A DNA stretch of 64,000 nucleotides from the NCBI GenBank assembly GCA_022414725.1, contig CM039462.1, positions 77,497,817 to 77,561,816 on the forward strand, given 5' to 3'. Shown here piece after piece: positions 1 to 11,325 of the stretch. How positions within the stretch are numbered: position 1 is the first letter of the stretch; each line of letters begins with the position of its first letter. The notes beneath the pieces were generated by a model, which worked only from the letters and a program-made list of their open reading frames with translations, was not told where the DNA came from and did not search any database. The position numbers were made by a program, and so were the translations under genes. The DNA comes from Microglena sp. YARC (taxonomy: Eukaryota; Chlorophyta; Chlorophyceae; Chlamydomonadales; Chlamydomonadaceae).

Positions 1-3000
1 CATCGTGTTTGCATACGTGTTTGCATACGTGTTTGCATACGTGTTTGCATTGTTTGCATACGTGTTTGCATACGTGTTTGCATACGTGTGCATACGTGTT
101 TGCATACGTGTTTGCATACGTGTTTGCATACGTGTTTTGCATTACGTGTTTGCATACGTGTTTGCATACGTGTTTGCATACGTGTTTGCATACGTGTTTG
201 CATACGTTTCATTGTTTGCATACGTGTTTGCATGCGTGTTTGCATACGTGTTTGCATACGTGTTTGCATTCGTGTTTGCATTACGTGTTTGCATACAACG
301 TGTTTGCATACGTGTTTGCATACGTGTTTGCATATTGTTTGCATACGTGTTTGCATACGTGTTTGCATACGTGTTTGCATACGTGTTTGCATACGTGTTT
401 GCATACGTGTTTTGCATTGCATACGTGTTTGCACACGTGTTTGCATACGTGTTTGCATTGCATACGTGTTTGCATACGTTGTTTGCATACGTGTTTGCAT
501 TCGTGTTTGCATACGTGTTTGCACGTGTTACGTGTTTGCATACGTGTTTGCATGCGTGTTTGCATACGTGTTTTGCATACGTGTTTGCATTCGTGTTTGC
601 ATACGTGTTTGCATACGTGTTTGCATACGTGTTTGCATACGTGTTTGCATGCGTGTTTGCATACGTGTTTGCATACGTGTTTGCACGCATGTTTGCATAC
701 GTGTTTGCATACGTGTTTGCATACGTGTTTGCATTCGTGTTTGCATACGTGTTTGCATTGTTTGCATACGTGTTTGCATACGTGTTTGCATACGTGTTTG
801 CATACGTGTTTGCATTCGTGTTGCATACGTGTTTGCATACGTGTTTGCATACGTGTTTGCATACGTGTTTGCATACGTGTTTGCATACGTGTTTGCATAC
901 GTGTTTGCATACGTGTTTGCATTCGTTTTGCACGTGTTTGCATTATGTTTGCATATACGTGTTTGCACGTTTGCACGTGTTTGCATACGTGTTTGCATAT
1001 TCGTGTTTGCATACGTGTTTGCATTCACGTGTTTGCATACGTGTTTGCATACGTGTTTGCATACGTGTTTGCATTCGTGTTTGCACGTGTTTGCATTGTG
1101 TTTGCATACGTGTGTTGCATACGTGTTTGCATACGTGTTTGCATTCTTTGCATTCGTGTTTGCATACGTGTTTTGCATACGTGTTTGCGTGTTTTTCGTG
1201 TTTGCATACGTGTTTGCATACGTGTTTGCATTCGTGTTTGCATGTGTTTGCTTGCATACGTGTGTTTGCATTATGCATCGTGTTTGCATTACGTGTTTGC
1301 ATTCGTGTTTGCATACGTGTTTGCATTCGTGTTTGCATATTGCATACGTGTTTGCATACGTGTTTGCATACGTGTTTGCATTGCGTGTTGCATACGTGTT
1401 TGCATACGTGTTTGCATGCATCGTGTTTGCATTCGTGTTTGCATACGTGTTTGCATACGTGTTTGCATTCGTGTTTGCACGTGTTTGCATTGCGTGTTTG
1501 CATACGTTTTGTTTGCATACTGTGTTTGCATACGTGTTTGCATGCATACGTGTTTGCAGTGTTTGCATACGTGTTTGCATACGTGTTTGCATGCATACGT
1601 GTTTGCATGCGTGTTTGCATACGTTGGTTTGCATACGTGTTTGCATATGCATATCGTGTTTGCATTCGTGTTTGCATACGTGTTTGCATTACGTGTTTGC
1701 ATACGTGTTTGCATACGTGTTTGCACGTGTTTGCATTTTGTTTGCATTACTGTGTACGTGTTTGCACGTGTTTGTGTTTGCATACGTGTTTGCATACGTG
1801 TTTGCATACGTGTTTTGCATACGTGTTTGCAGTACGTGTTTGCATACGTGTTTGCATGTGTTTGCACGTGTTTGCATACGTGTTTGCATACGTGTTTGCA
1901 TACGTGTTTGCGTGTTTGCACGTGTTTTACGTGTTTGCATACGTGTTTATTCGTGTTTGCATACGTGTTTGCATACGTGTTTGCATACGTGTGTTGCATA
2001 CGTGTTTGCATACGTGTTTGCATGCATACGTGTTTGCATACGTGTTTGCATACGTGTTTGCATACGTGTTTGCATACGTGTTTGCATACGTGTTTGCATA
2101 CGTGTTTGCATACGTGTTTGCATTTGTGTTTGCATACGTGTTTGCATACGTGTTTGCATACGTGTTTGCATACGTGTTTGCATACGTGTTTGCATACGTT
2201 TTTGCATTCGTGTTTGCATACGTGTTTGCATACGTGTTTGCATGTTTGCATACGTGTTTGCATACGTGTTTGCATACGTGTTTGCATACGTGTTTGCATA
2301 CGTGTTTGCATACGTGTTTGCATACGTGTTTTGCATACGTGTTTGCATACGTGTTTGCATACGTGTTTGCATACGTGTTTGCATACTGTTTGCATATGCA
2401 TACGTGTTTGCATACGTGTTTGCATACGTGTTTGCATACGTGTTTGCATACGTGTTAGCATGCGTGTTTAAATACGTGTTTGCATACGTGTTTGCATTCG
2501 TGTTTGCATACGTGTTTGCATTCGTGTTTGCATACGTGTTTGCATACGTGTTTGCATACGTGTTTGCATACGTGTTTGCATACGTGTTTGCATGCGTGTT
2601 TGCATATGTGTTTGCATACGTGTTTGCATACGTGTGTGCAAACGTGTTTGCATACATGTGGGCATACGTGTTTGCATACGTGTGTGCATACGAGTTTGCA
2701 TTCATTTTGCATACGTGTTTGCATACGTGTTTGCATACGTGTTTGCATTCGTGTTTGCATACGTGTTTGCATACGTGTTTGCATACGTGTTTGCATACGT
2801 GTTTGCATACGTGCTTGCATACGTGTTTGCATTCGTGTTTGCATACGTGTTTGCATACGTGTTTGCATTCGTGTTTGCATACGTGTTTGCATACGTGTTT
2901 GCATACGTGTTTGCATTCGTGTTTGCATTCGTGTTTGCATTCATGTTTGCATACGTGTTTGCATGCGTGTTTGCATACGTGTTTGCATTTGTGTTTGCAT

Positions 3001-5716
3001 TCGTGTTTGCATTCGTGTTTGCATACGTGTTTGCATACGTGTTTGCATACGTGTTTGCATTCGTGTTTGCATTCGTGTTTGCATTGCATATGTGTTTGCG
3101 TGTTGCATACGTGTTTGCATACGTGTTTGCATATTGTTTGCATACTGTTGCATATGTGTTTGCATACGTGTTTGCATACGTGTTTGCATACGTGTTTGCA
3201 TGCGTGTTTGCATACGTGTTTGCATTTGTGTTTGCATACGTGTTTGCATTTGTGTTTGCATACGTGTTTGCATACGTGTTTGCATACGTGTTTGCATACG
3301 TGTTTGCATACGTGTTTGCATACGTGTTTGCATACGTGTTTGCATACATGTTTGCATACGTGTCTGCATACATGTTTGCATACGTGTTTGCATACGTGTT
3401 TGCATACGTGTTTGCATTCGTGTTTGCATACGTGTTTGCATACGTGTTTGCATACGTGTTTGCATACGTGTTTGCATACGTGTTTGCATTCGTGTTTGCA
3501 TACGTGTTTGCATACGTGTTTGCATACGTGTTTGCATACGTGTTTGCATTCGTGTTTGCATACGTGTTTGCATACGTGTTTGCATACGTGTTTGCATACG
3601 TGTTTGCATGCGTGTTTGCATACGTGTTTGCATACGTGTTTGCATACGTGTTTGCATTTGTGTTTGCATACGTGTTTGCATACGTGTTTGCATACGTGTT
3701 TGCATACGTGTTTGCATACGTGTTTGCATACGTGTTTGCATACGTGTTTGCATATGCACGTGTTTGCATACGTGTTTGCATACGTGTTTGCATTCGTGTT
3801 TGCATATGTGTTTGCATACTGTGTGCATACGTGTGTGCATCATGTTTGCATACGTGTTTGCATACGTGTTTGCATACGTGTTTGCATTCGTGTTTGCATA
3901 CGTGTTTGCATACGTGTTTGCATACGTGTTTGCATACGTGTGTGCATACGTGTTTGCAGACGTGTTTGCATACGTGTTTGTATACGTGTTTGCATTCGTG
4001 CTTGCATTCGTGTTTGCATACGTGTTTGCTTACGTGTTTGCATTCGTGTTTGCATACGTGTTTGCATACGCGTTTGCATGTTTGCATACGTGTTTGCATA
4101 CGTGTTTGCATATGAGTTTGCATACGTGTTTGCATACGTGTTTGCATACGTGTTTGCATTCGTGTTTGCATACGTGTTTGCATACGTGTTTGCATACGTG
4201 TTTGCATGCGTGTTTGCATACGTGTTTGCATACGTGTTTGCATTCGTGTTTGCATACGTGTTTGCATACGTGTTTGCATACGTGTTTGCATACGTGTTAG
4301 CATGCGTGTTTAAATACGTGTTTGCATACGTGTTTGCATTCGTGTTTGCATACGTGTTTGCATTCGTGTTTGCATTCTTGTTTGCATACGTGTTTGCATA
4401 CGTGTTTGCATACGTGTTTGCATACGTGTTTGCATACGTGTTTGCATACGTGTTTGCATACGTGTGTGCAAACGTGTTTGCATACATGTGGGCATACGTG
4501 TTTGCATACGTGTGTGCATACGAGTTTGCATTCATTTTGCATACGTGTTTGCATACGTGTTTGCATACGTGTTTGCATACGTGTTTGCATACGTGTTTGC
4601 ATACGTGTTTGCATACGTGTTTGCATACGTGTTTGCATACGTGTTTGCATACGTGTTTGCATACGTGTTTGCATTCGTGTTTGCATACGTGTTTGCATAC
4701 GTGTTTGCATTCGTGTTTGCATACGTGTTTGCATACGTGTTTGCATACGTGTTTGCATTCGTGTTTGCATTCGTGTTTGCATTCATGTTTGCATACGTGT
4801 TTGCATGCGTGTTTGCATACGTGTTTGCATTTGTGTTTGCATTCGTGTTTGCATTCGTGTTTGCATACGTGTTTGCATACGTGTTTGCATTTGTGTTTGC
4901 ATTCGTGTTTGCATACGTGTTTGCATTCGTGTTTGCATTCGTGTTTGCATACGTGTTTGCATTCGTGTTTGCATATGTGTTTGCATTCTTGTTTGCATTC
5001 GTGTTTGCATATGTGTTTGCATACTGTGTGCATACGTGTGTGCATCATGTTTGCATACGTGTTTGCATACGTGTTTGCATACGTGTTTGCATACGTGTTT
5101 GCATACGTGTTTGCATACGTGTTTGCATACGTGTGTGCATACGTGTTTGCAGACGTGTTTGCATACGTGTTTGCATACGTGTTTGCATTCGTGCTTGCAT
5201 TCGTGTTTGCATACGTGTTTGCTTACGTGTTTGCATTCGTGTTTGCATACGTGTTTGCATACGCGTTTGCATACGCGTTTGCATACGTGTTTGCATTCGT
5301 GTTTGCATACGTGTTTGCATTCGTGTTTGCATACGTGTTTGCATACGTGTGTGCATACGTGTTTGCATACGTGTTTGCATACGTGTTTGCATACGTGTGT
5401 GCATACATGTTTGCATACGTGTGTGCATACGTGTTTGCATACGTGTTTGCATACGTGTGTGCATACGTGTTTGCATACGTGTTTGCATACGTGTTTGCAT
5501 ACGTGTTTGCATTCGTGTTTCCTACGTGTTTGCATACGTGTTTGCATACGTGTTTGCATACGTGTTTGCATACGTGTTTGCATTCGTGTTTGCATACGTG
5601 TTTGCATACGTGTTTGCATTCGTGTTTTCATACGTCTTTGCATACGTCTTTCATACGTGTTTGCATACGTGTTTGAATACGTGTTAGCATACGTGTTTGC
5701 ATTTGTGTTTGCATTC
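1..5716. repeat. 12-bp satellite array
   Basis: A 5.7-kb tandem array of the 12-mer GCATACGTGTTT with point variants (CATTCG, CATGCG, CATATG). The unit length is a multiple of three and has no stop in most frames, so the array reads as very long ORFs of repeating Tyr-Val-Phe-Ala, Cys-Leu-His-Thr or Val-Cys-Ile-Arg on the plus strand and similar repeats on the minus strand. I do not regard any of these as genes. Copies before about 2450 contain many single-base indels; copies after that keep the 12-bp phase almost perfectly. Confidence 0.97.
2455..5280. repeat. Higher-order repeat inside the 12-bp array
   Basis: Diagnostic variant units recur in the same order. TTAGCATGCGTGTTTAAATA occurs at 2455 and 4297; the GTGTGCAAACG/ACATGTGGGC pair at about 2633 and 4463; ATACTGTGTGCATACGTGTG at 3816 and 5021; the GCAGACG unit at 3957 and 5150. 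The offsets are about 1842, 1830, 1205 and 1193 bp, so a segment of roughly 1.2-1.8 kb was duplicated and then lost or gained units in the middle. Confidence 0.8.
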
Positions 5717-5756
5717 GCATCAGTCCCCTGCAAAGACGAGGCTGTTGGTATCTGTA

Positions 5757-5862
5757 GTGTTTTTAATTTATACTTGCATTAGTGTTTTTAATTTAAACTT
5801 GCATTAATGTTTTTAATTTATACTTGCATTAGTGTTTTTGCTTTATACTTGCATTAGTGTTT
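5757..5862. repeat. 24-27-bp AT-rich tandem repeat
   Basis: About four copies of a unit containing GTGTTTTTAATTTATACTTG directly after the satellite. A further degenerate copy follows at about 6188-6215. Confidence 0.8.
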
Positions 5863-5867
5863 ACAAA

Positions 5868-5981
5868 GGTAATGATAACGCCTGGTAGGGCGTGGTGTTA
5901 AGGGAGCCCGTTGTACGCGGGTGAGGAGCAGTCTCCAACCTCAACTGGACAAGCTACCATCGCGGTTGACAACGACCTGCC
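5868..5981 (+). repeat. Dispersed repeat, copy 1 (inverted partner at 35.3 kb)
   Basis: About 114 bp running from GGTAATGATAACGCCTGG to GTTGACAACGACCTGC. The reverse complement of nearly the same sequence lies at 35306-35418. The unit has a short hairpin (CCCG...CGCGGG). It is probably a transposable-element fragment; I cannot name the family. Confidence 0.8.
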
Positions 5982-6017
5982 ATTAGTGTTTACATGAGCA
6001 TTCTTGTTTATGTTGGC

Positions 6018-6415
6018 CAAGAGCGTGTGTCAGGAAGCTACACACATTCCGGCGTCCCCTACGAAGACAAGGTTGTTGGTATCTGTAGTGTTCGTGCATT
6101 AGAGAGTGCATACATGTTTGTATACGTGTTTTTGTTTGTGTTTGTGTTCGCACCAGTCCCCCGCGAAGAGAAGGTTGTTGGTACCTGTCGTATTTGTACT
6201 TTATACTTGCATTAGTGTTTACATTCACAAGCACATTCACAAGCACAGAGTCTCATACACCCTCGCGGTGTCAAGTAGACTTTAATATGTAATTTAATGT
6301 AATGTAATGTAATGTAATGTAATTCGTGTTTTTGTTTGTGTTGGCCAAGGACAGGTGTCAGGAAGCTACACACATTCTGGCGTCCCTTATGAAGACATGG
6401 TTGTTGGTATCTGTT
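6018..6415 (+). repeat. 70-bp spaced direct repeats
   Basis: A block containing GTGTCAGGAAGCTACACACA followed by CTTATGAAGACATGGTTGTT-like sequence occurs at 6018-6090 and 6342-6415. Its second half is also found at 5725-5760 and 6148-6190. Each copy leads into a Cys/Val-rich simple repeat. No gene is evident. Confidence 0.75.
6243..6322 (+). mobile_element. LINE 3' end with (TGTAA)n tail, copy 1
   Basis: The last ~60 bp of a retroelement 3' end (CACAGAGTCTCATACACCCT, GTCAAGTAGACTTTAA) followed by a (TAATG)n tail. The same terminus is at 33332-33400 (minus) and 50725-50785 (plus). A shared 3' terminus with a 5-bp microsatellite tail and variable 5' truncation is characteristic of non-LTR retrotransposons or their SINEs. 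Confidence 0.7.
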
Positions 6416-7155
6416 CGTGCTTGTGCTTGTGTGCTTGTGCTTGTGTTTGTGAGTCTGTGTGCTTGTGTTTGTGAGTCTGTGTGCTTGTGTGCTTGTGCTT
6501 GTGTTTGTGAGTCTGTGTGCTTGTTATTGTGCTTGTGCCTGTGTGCATGTGCCTGTGTGCTCGTGCTTGTGTGCTTGTGCTTGTGTTTGTGAGTCTGTGT
6601 GCTTGTGTGCTTGTGCTTGTGTTTGTGAGTCTGTGTGCTTGTTATTGTGCTTGTGCCTGTGTGCATGTGCCTGTGTGCTCGTGCTTGTGTGCTTGTGCTT
6701 GTGTGTCTGTGTGCTTGTTATTGTGCTTGTGCTTGTGCTTGTGTGCATGTGCCTGTGTGCTCGTGCTTGTGTGCTTGTGCTTGTGTGTCTGCGTGCTTGT
6801 TATTGTGCTTGTGCTTGTGTGCATGTGCCTGTGTGCTCGTGCTTGTTTGCTTGTGCGCCTGTGTGCTTGTGTTTGTGAGTCTGTGTGCTTGTTATTGTGC
6901 TTGTGCTTGTGTGCATGTGCCTGTGTGCTCGTGCTTGTGTGCTTTTGCTTGTGTTTGTGTGCTTGTTATTGTGCTTGTGCTTGTGTGCATGTGCCTGTGT
7001 GCTCGTGCTTGTTTGCTTGTGTGCCTGTGTGCTTGTGTTTGTGAGTCTGTGTGCTTGTTATTGTGCTTGTGCTTGTATGCATGTGCCTGTGTGCTCGTGC
7101 TTGTGTGCTTGTGTTTGTGTGTCTGTGTGCATGTTATTGTGCTTGTATGCTTGTA
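6411..7155. repeat. TGTGCTTGTG complex array
   Basis: A low-complexity array of TGTGCTTGTGCTTG with TGTGCATGTGCCTGTGTGC and GAGTCTGTGTGCTTGTTATT sub-units, forming irregular higher-order units of about 80-120 bp. All plus-strand ORFs here are translations of the repeat. Confidence 0.95.
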
Positions 7156-8366
7156 CAGAATACCCTTCCCCCACCCCACCCCCACCCCTCCCCACCCCTC
7201 TATTACCTCTCTCCCTCCCCCTCCCTCCCCTTCCACCCCTACCCCTCACTCCCTTCCCCCCTCCCCTCCTTTCCATTCCCCCCTTCCCCTCCCTTCCCTT
7301 CCTGCCCTCCCCTCCCTCCCTTCCCCTCCCTCCCCCTTCTTTCCTTCCCCCCTTCCCCTTCCCCTCCCTTCCGCCCCCCCTCCCTCCCCTTCCCCTCCCC
7401 CTCCCTCCCTTCCCCTCCCTCCACTCCTTTCCCTTTCCCTTCCTTCCACCCCTTCTCCTCCCCCCTTCCCCCTCCCCCTCCCTCCCTTGCCCCCCCCCCC
7501 CCCCCCCCCCTTTCCCTTCCCCCCCCTTTCTCTCACTTCCGCCCCTCCCCGTCCCTCTCCTTCCCCCCCTCCCTCCCTACCCCTCCCTACCCCTCCTTCC
7601 ATCCTTCTGCCCTTCCCCTCCTCCCTTCCCCCCATCCCCCCTCCCTCTCCTTCCCTCCCTCCCTCTCCCTTCCCTCCCCCTCCTCCCCTCCCTTCCGCCC
7701 CTCCCTTCCCCCCCCTCCCCTCCCTCCCTTACCCTCCCTCCCCTTCTTTCCCTTCCCCCCTTCCCCTCCCTCCCCCTCCTTTCCCTTCCCCCTTCCCCTC
7801 CTTCTGCCCCTCCCCCTCCCCCCTCCCCCCCCTCCGCCTACCTCCCCTTCCCCTCCCTCTCTCCTTTCCCTTCCCCCCCTTCCCCTCCCTTCCGCCCCTC
7901 CCCCTCCCTCCCCTCCCCCCCTCCCCCTACCTCCCTTCCCCTCCCTCCCCCTCCTTTCCCTTCCCCCCCTTCCCTCCCTTCCGGCCTCCCCCTCCCTCCC
8001 CTTCACGCCCTTCCCCTCCCCCCCCTCCTTTCCTTCCCCCCTTCCGCTCCCTCCCCTCCCTCCCCTTCCCCCCCTTCCCCTCCCTTCCGCCCCTCCCCCT
8101 CCCTCCCCTTCCCCCTCCCCTCCCTCCCTTCCCCTCCCTTCCCTCCTTTCCCTTCCCCCCTTTCCCCTCCCTACCCTCCCCCTCCCCTCCCTCCCTCTCC
8201 CTTCCCTTCTCCCCCTTCCCCTTCCCCCCCCCCCTCCCTTCCTCTCCCTTGATCTCCCCCCCCCTCCCTCTCCCTGCCCTTCTCCTTGATCTCCCTCCCC
8301 CCTCCCCCCCCCCCCACACACACATCCTCCCCTTCCTCCCCTCCTCCCCCCTCCCCCCCCTCCTAC
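7156..8366. repeat. 1.2-kb polypyrimidine tract
   Basis: An almost pure C/T stretch on the plus strand (CCCTCCC, CTTCCCC units), with a C run at about 7488-7510. The complementary strand is purine-only and G-rich. The ORFs through it code only for Pro/Ser/Leu (plus) or Gly/Glu/Arg (minus) and are not credible genes. Confidence 0.97.
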
Positions 8367-8367
8367 C

Positions 8368-8440
8368 TGTCACTGATCCACCCAGTAGCCACTAGCTCCC
8401 TCATGCCGCTGTCTACAAATGGGAATCCAGACTAACCCTG
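8368..8440 (+). repeat. 75-bp direct repeat, copy 1
   Basis: The block CCAGTAGCCACTAGCTCC...CTACAAATGG recurs at 8866-8936 with about 90% identity by eye. Both copies follow a C-rich tract, so they are flanks of a duplicated unit. Confidence 0.8.
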
Positions 8441-8469
8441 ACCTGCGTTGTTGTGTGTCTGCGTGCCTG

Positions 8470-8832
8470 AATGGTTGCGCTTGCGCTTGCGCTTGCGCTT
8501 GCGCTTGTGCTTGTGCTTGTGCTTGTGCTTGTGCTTGTGCTTGTGCATAATACCCCTCCCTCCCCTCCCACTATTCCCCTGCCTTCCCCCCATCCCCTAC
8601 CCCAGTGATTCTTTTTCAAATCTGAAAGTGGGGTTTTTCCTAGCTTTATGGTTTTAGGCCTCCTGTAGGGACAGCGTTTTAGTGCTTTCTATAGCTTTAT
8701 ATCGCTTTTTGTAGCTTTTTAGGGCCATTTAAGGCAACATTTGTTTTTTTTCACTTTTGTATGGCGATAATATCGCTGAAATGGGTTGAAACTAGCGACT
8801 GCTCTATATAGCGGAAATAAAAATCCCTGCCT
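8470..8832 (+). repeat. 360-bp dispersed repeat, copy 1
   Basis: A composite of (GCGCTT/GTGCTT)n, then ATAATACCCCTCC, then a block with CAAATCTGAAAGTGGGGTTT, GGGACAGCGTTTTAGTGC, GCGATAATATCGC and TATATAGCGGAAATAAAAA. The same succession is at 19325-19680, also plus strand. GCGATAATATCGC is a perfect short palindrome in both copies. A polyC run follows (8833-8856). Confidence 0.9.
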
Positions 8833-8865
8833 CCCCCCCCCCCCCCCCCCCCCCCCTCCTACCTG

Positions 8866-8936
8866 TTACTCATCCATCCAGTAGCCACTAGCTCTCTCAT
8901 GCTGCTATCTACAAATGGAAATCCAGAGCGACCCTG
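8866..8936 (+). repeat. 75-bp direct repeat, copy 2
   Basis: Second copy of the 8368-8440 block, ending in CTACAAATGGAAATCCAGAG. Confidence 0.8.
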
Positions 8937-8984
8937 CAACCAACTTCGATACAGCTCCGGTGCCATTATCATTCCCGCTGTTGC

Positions 8985-9560
8985 TTCTGTAACTTTTGTA
9001 CCTGCTGTACCTGCTGTACCTTCTGTACCCGCTATAACTGCTGTACCTTCTGTACGTGCTGTACCTGCTGTACCGTCTGTACCTGTTGTACCTGCTGTAC
9101 CTGCTGTACCTGCTTGGCCTGCTGTACCTGCTATAACTGCTGTACCTTCTGTACGTGCTGTACCTGCTGTACCGCGTGTACCTGTTGTACCTGCTGTACC
9201 TGCTTGGCCTGCTGTACCTGCTATAACTGCTGTACCTTCTGTTCGTGCTGTACCTGCTGTACCGTCTGTACCTGTTGTACCTGTTGTACATTCTGTACCT
9301 GCTTGGCCTGTTGTACCTGTTGTACCTGCTGTACCTGCTGTACCTGCTGGACCTGCTGTACCTGTTGTACCTGCTGTACCTGCTGTACCTGCTGTACCTG
9401 CTGTACCTGCTGTACCTGCTTGTACCTGCTGTACCTGCTGTACCTGCTGTACCTGCTGTACCTGTTGTACCTGCTTGTACCTGCTGTATGTACCTGCTGT
9501 ACCTGCTTGGCCTGTTTGTCCTGCTGTTCCTGCTTGGCCTGTTTGTCCTGCCTCTCCCCA
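8985..9560. repeat. 9-bp CTGCTGTAC minisatellite
   Basis: A tandem CTGCTGTAC array with variants (TTCTGTAC, GTTGTAC, GCTTGGC) and an imperfect ~115-bp higher-order period. It reads as Val-Pro-Ala-Val-Pro in one frame and as Cys-Cys-Thr or Leu-Tyr-Leu in others. The open frame at 8899-9606 has no non-repetitive domain, so I do not call a gene. Confidence 0.9.
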
Positions 9561-9595
9561 ATGCAGAATTGCTGATGGACCTTCTCGAAGCAGGC

Positions 9596-11325
9596 TGAAG
9601 GTATAGAAGTCTCGTATCTGCAGAAAGTGGTGTAGAAGTCAGGCAGAAGGTGTAGAAGTCAGTTAGAAGGTGTAGAAGCCAGGCAGAAGGTGCAGAAGTA
9701 TTTTATCTTTTTCAGCTACCAGCAGCGGCTTCCTGGCAGCTCCCCTGGCTTGCTACCCAGCTGAACCTGAAGCTAAGTAGTGCACCTGGAAGCTGATAGA
9801 ATCATATTTCCAGTCAGGGTACTTCAAAGCGCGCGCTTTTGCGCTTTTGAGCGCTGACTTTTTGACCCCCTCAGCGCTTTAAGCGCAGTTATTTGCAACT
9901 CCTTGTGGACGCAGCAAGCAATATTTGCGCTTTTTGCACTACTTTAAGTGCAGTTTTTTTGTTTTCAAGTGCGCTAAAGCGCTGGCCAATTTGGCAATTT
10001 GAAGTACCCTGTTTCCAGTACTTAAAAACATCTTGGGCTTAGCCAGTGGCTAGCTCAGTGAGCTGCCTAGAAACTGCTGCTCGTAGGGAAGAAAATTGTT
10101 TAGAAGTCAGGTAGAAGGTGTAGAAGTCAGGTAGAAGGTGTAGAAGTCAGGTAGAAGGTGTAGGAGTCTCTTATCTGCAGAAAAGTGGTGTAGAAGTCAG
10201 GCAGAAGGTGTAGAAGTCAGGTAGAAGGTGTAGGATTCTCTTATCTTCAGAAAAATGGTGTAGAAGTCAGGCAGAAGGTGTAGAAGTCAGGTACAAGGTG
10301 TAGAAGTCTCTTATCAGCAGAAAAGTGGTGTAGAAGTCAGGCAGAAGGTGTAGAAGTCAGGTACAAGGTGTAGGAGTCTCTTATCAGCAGAAAAGTGGTG
10401 TAGAAGTCAGGCAGAAGGTGTAGAAGTCAGGTAGAAGGTGTAGGAGTCTCTTATCTGCAGAAAAGTGGTGTAGAAGTCAGGCAGAAGGTGCAGAAGTCAG
10501 GTAGAAGGTGTAGGAGTCTCTTATCTGCAGAAAAGTGGTGTAGAAGTCAGGCAGAAGGTGCAGAAGTCAGGTACAAGGTGTAGAAGTCTCTTATCAGCAG
10601 AAAAGTGGTGTACAAGTCAGGCAGAAGGTGTAGAAGTCAGGTAGAAGGTGTAGAAGTCTCTTATCAGCAGAAAAGTGGAGTAGAAGTCAGGCAGAAGGTG
10701 CAGAAGTCAGGTAGAAGGTGTAGAAGTCTCTTATCAGCAGAAAAGTGGTGTAGAAGTCAGGCAGAAGGTGCAGAAGTCAGGTACAAGGTGTAGAAGTCTC
10801 TTATCAGCAGAAAAGTGGTGTACAAGTCAGGCAGAAGGTGTAGAAGTCAGGTGGAAGGTGTAGAAGTCTCTTATCAGCAGAAAAGTGGTGTAGAAGTCAG
10901 GCAGAAGGTGCAGAAATCAGGTAGAAGGTGTAGAAGTCTCTTATCAGCAGAAAAGTGGTGTAGAAGTCAGGCAGAAGGTGCAGAAGTCAGGTAGAAGGTG
11001 TAGAAGTCTCTTATCAGCAGAAAAGTGGTGTAGAAGTCAGGCAGAAGGTGCAGAAGTCAGGTAGAAGGTGTAGAAGTCTCTTATCAGCAGAAAAGTGGTG
11101 TAGAAGTCAGGCAGAAGGTGCAGAAGTCAGGTAGAAGGTGTAGAAGTCTCTTATCAGCAGAAAAGTGGTGTAGAAGTTAGGCAGAAGGTGCAGAAGTCAG
11201 GTAGAAGGTGTAGAAGTCTCTTATCAGCAGAAAAGTGGTGTAGAAGTCAGGCAGAAGGTGCAGAAGTCAGGTAGAAGGTGTAGAAGTCTCTTATCAGCAG
11301 ACAAGTGGTGTAGAAGTCAGGAGGG
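9596..11325. repeat. 70-bp minisatellite (TAGAAGTCAGGCAGAAGGTG)
   Basis: About 18 copies of a 70-bp unit from roughly 10090 to 11325: TAGAAGTCAGGCAGAAGGTG, CAGAAGTCAGGTAGAAGGTG, TAGAAGTCTCTTATCAGCAG, AAAAGTGG. Degenerate founding copies lie at 9596-9690. Units from about 10860 on are nearly identical, so that end was amplified or homogenised most recently. There are no unique spacers, so this is not a CRISPR array. Confidence 0.95.
9815..10011. mobile_element. hAT-like MITE with 8-bp target duplication
   Basis: A 197-bp element begins CAGGGTACTTCAAA and ends with the reverse complement TTTGAAGTACCCTG. It is flanked by the perfect 8-bp direct repeat TTTCCAGT (9807-9814 and 10012-10019). CAGGG termini with an 8-bp target duplication are typical of the hAT superfamily. 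The interior is rich in GCGCTTTT/AAGCGC and has no coding capacity, so the element is non-autonomous. Confidence 0.9.

Noticed and set aside
5..5676. ORFs of up to 1,862 codons on both strands in the first 5.7 kb
   Set aside because: They are translations of a 12-bp satellite without stop codons; all frames are open and no non-repetitive residues occur.
6635..8395. Pro/Ser/Leu-rich ORFs of 400-590 codons and Gly/Glu/Arg minus-strand ORFs
   Set aside because: Pure C/T tract translation; every frame is similarly open.
8899..9606. 235-codon ORF resembling a Val-Pro-Ala repeat protein
   Set aside because: 9-bp minisatellite; the non-repeat ends are short and lack any domain, and other frames are also open.
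9596..11325. CRISPR-like regular array
   Set aside because: The 70-bp units are repeated end to end with no unique spacers, in a eukaryotic context.
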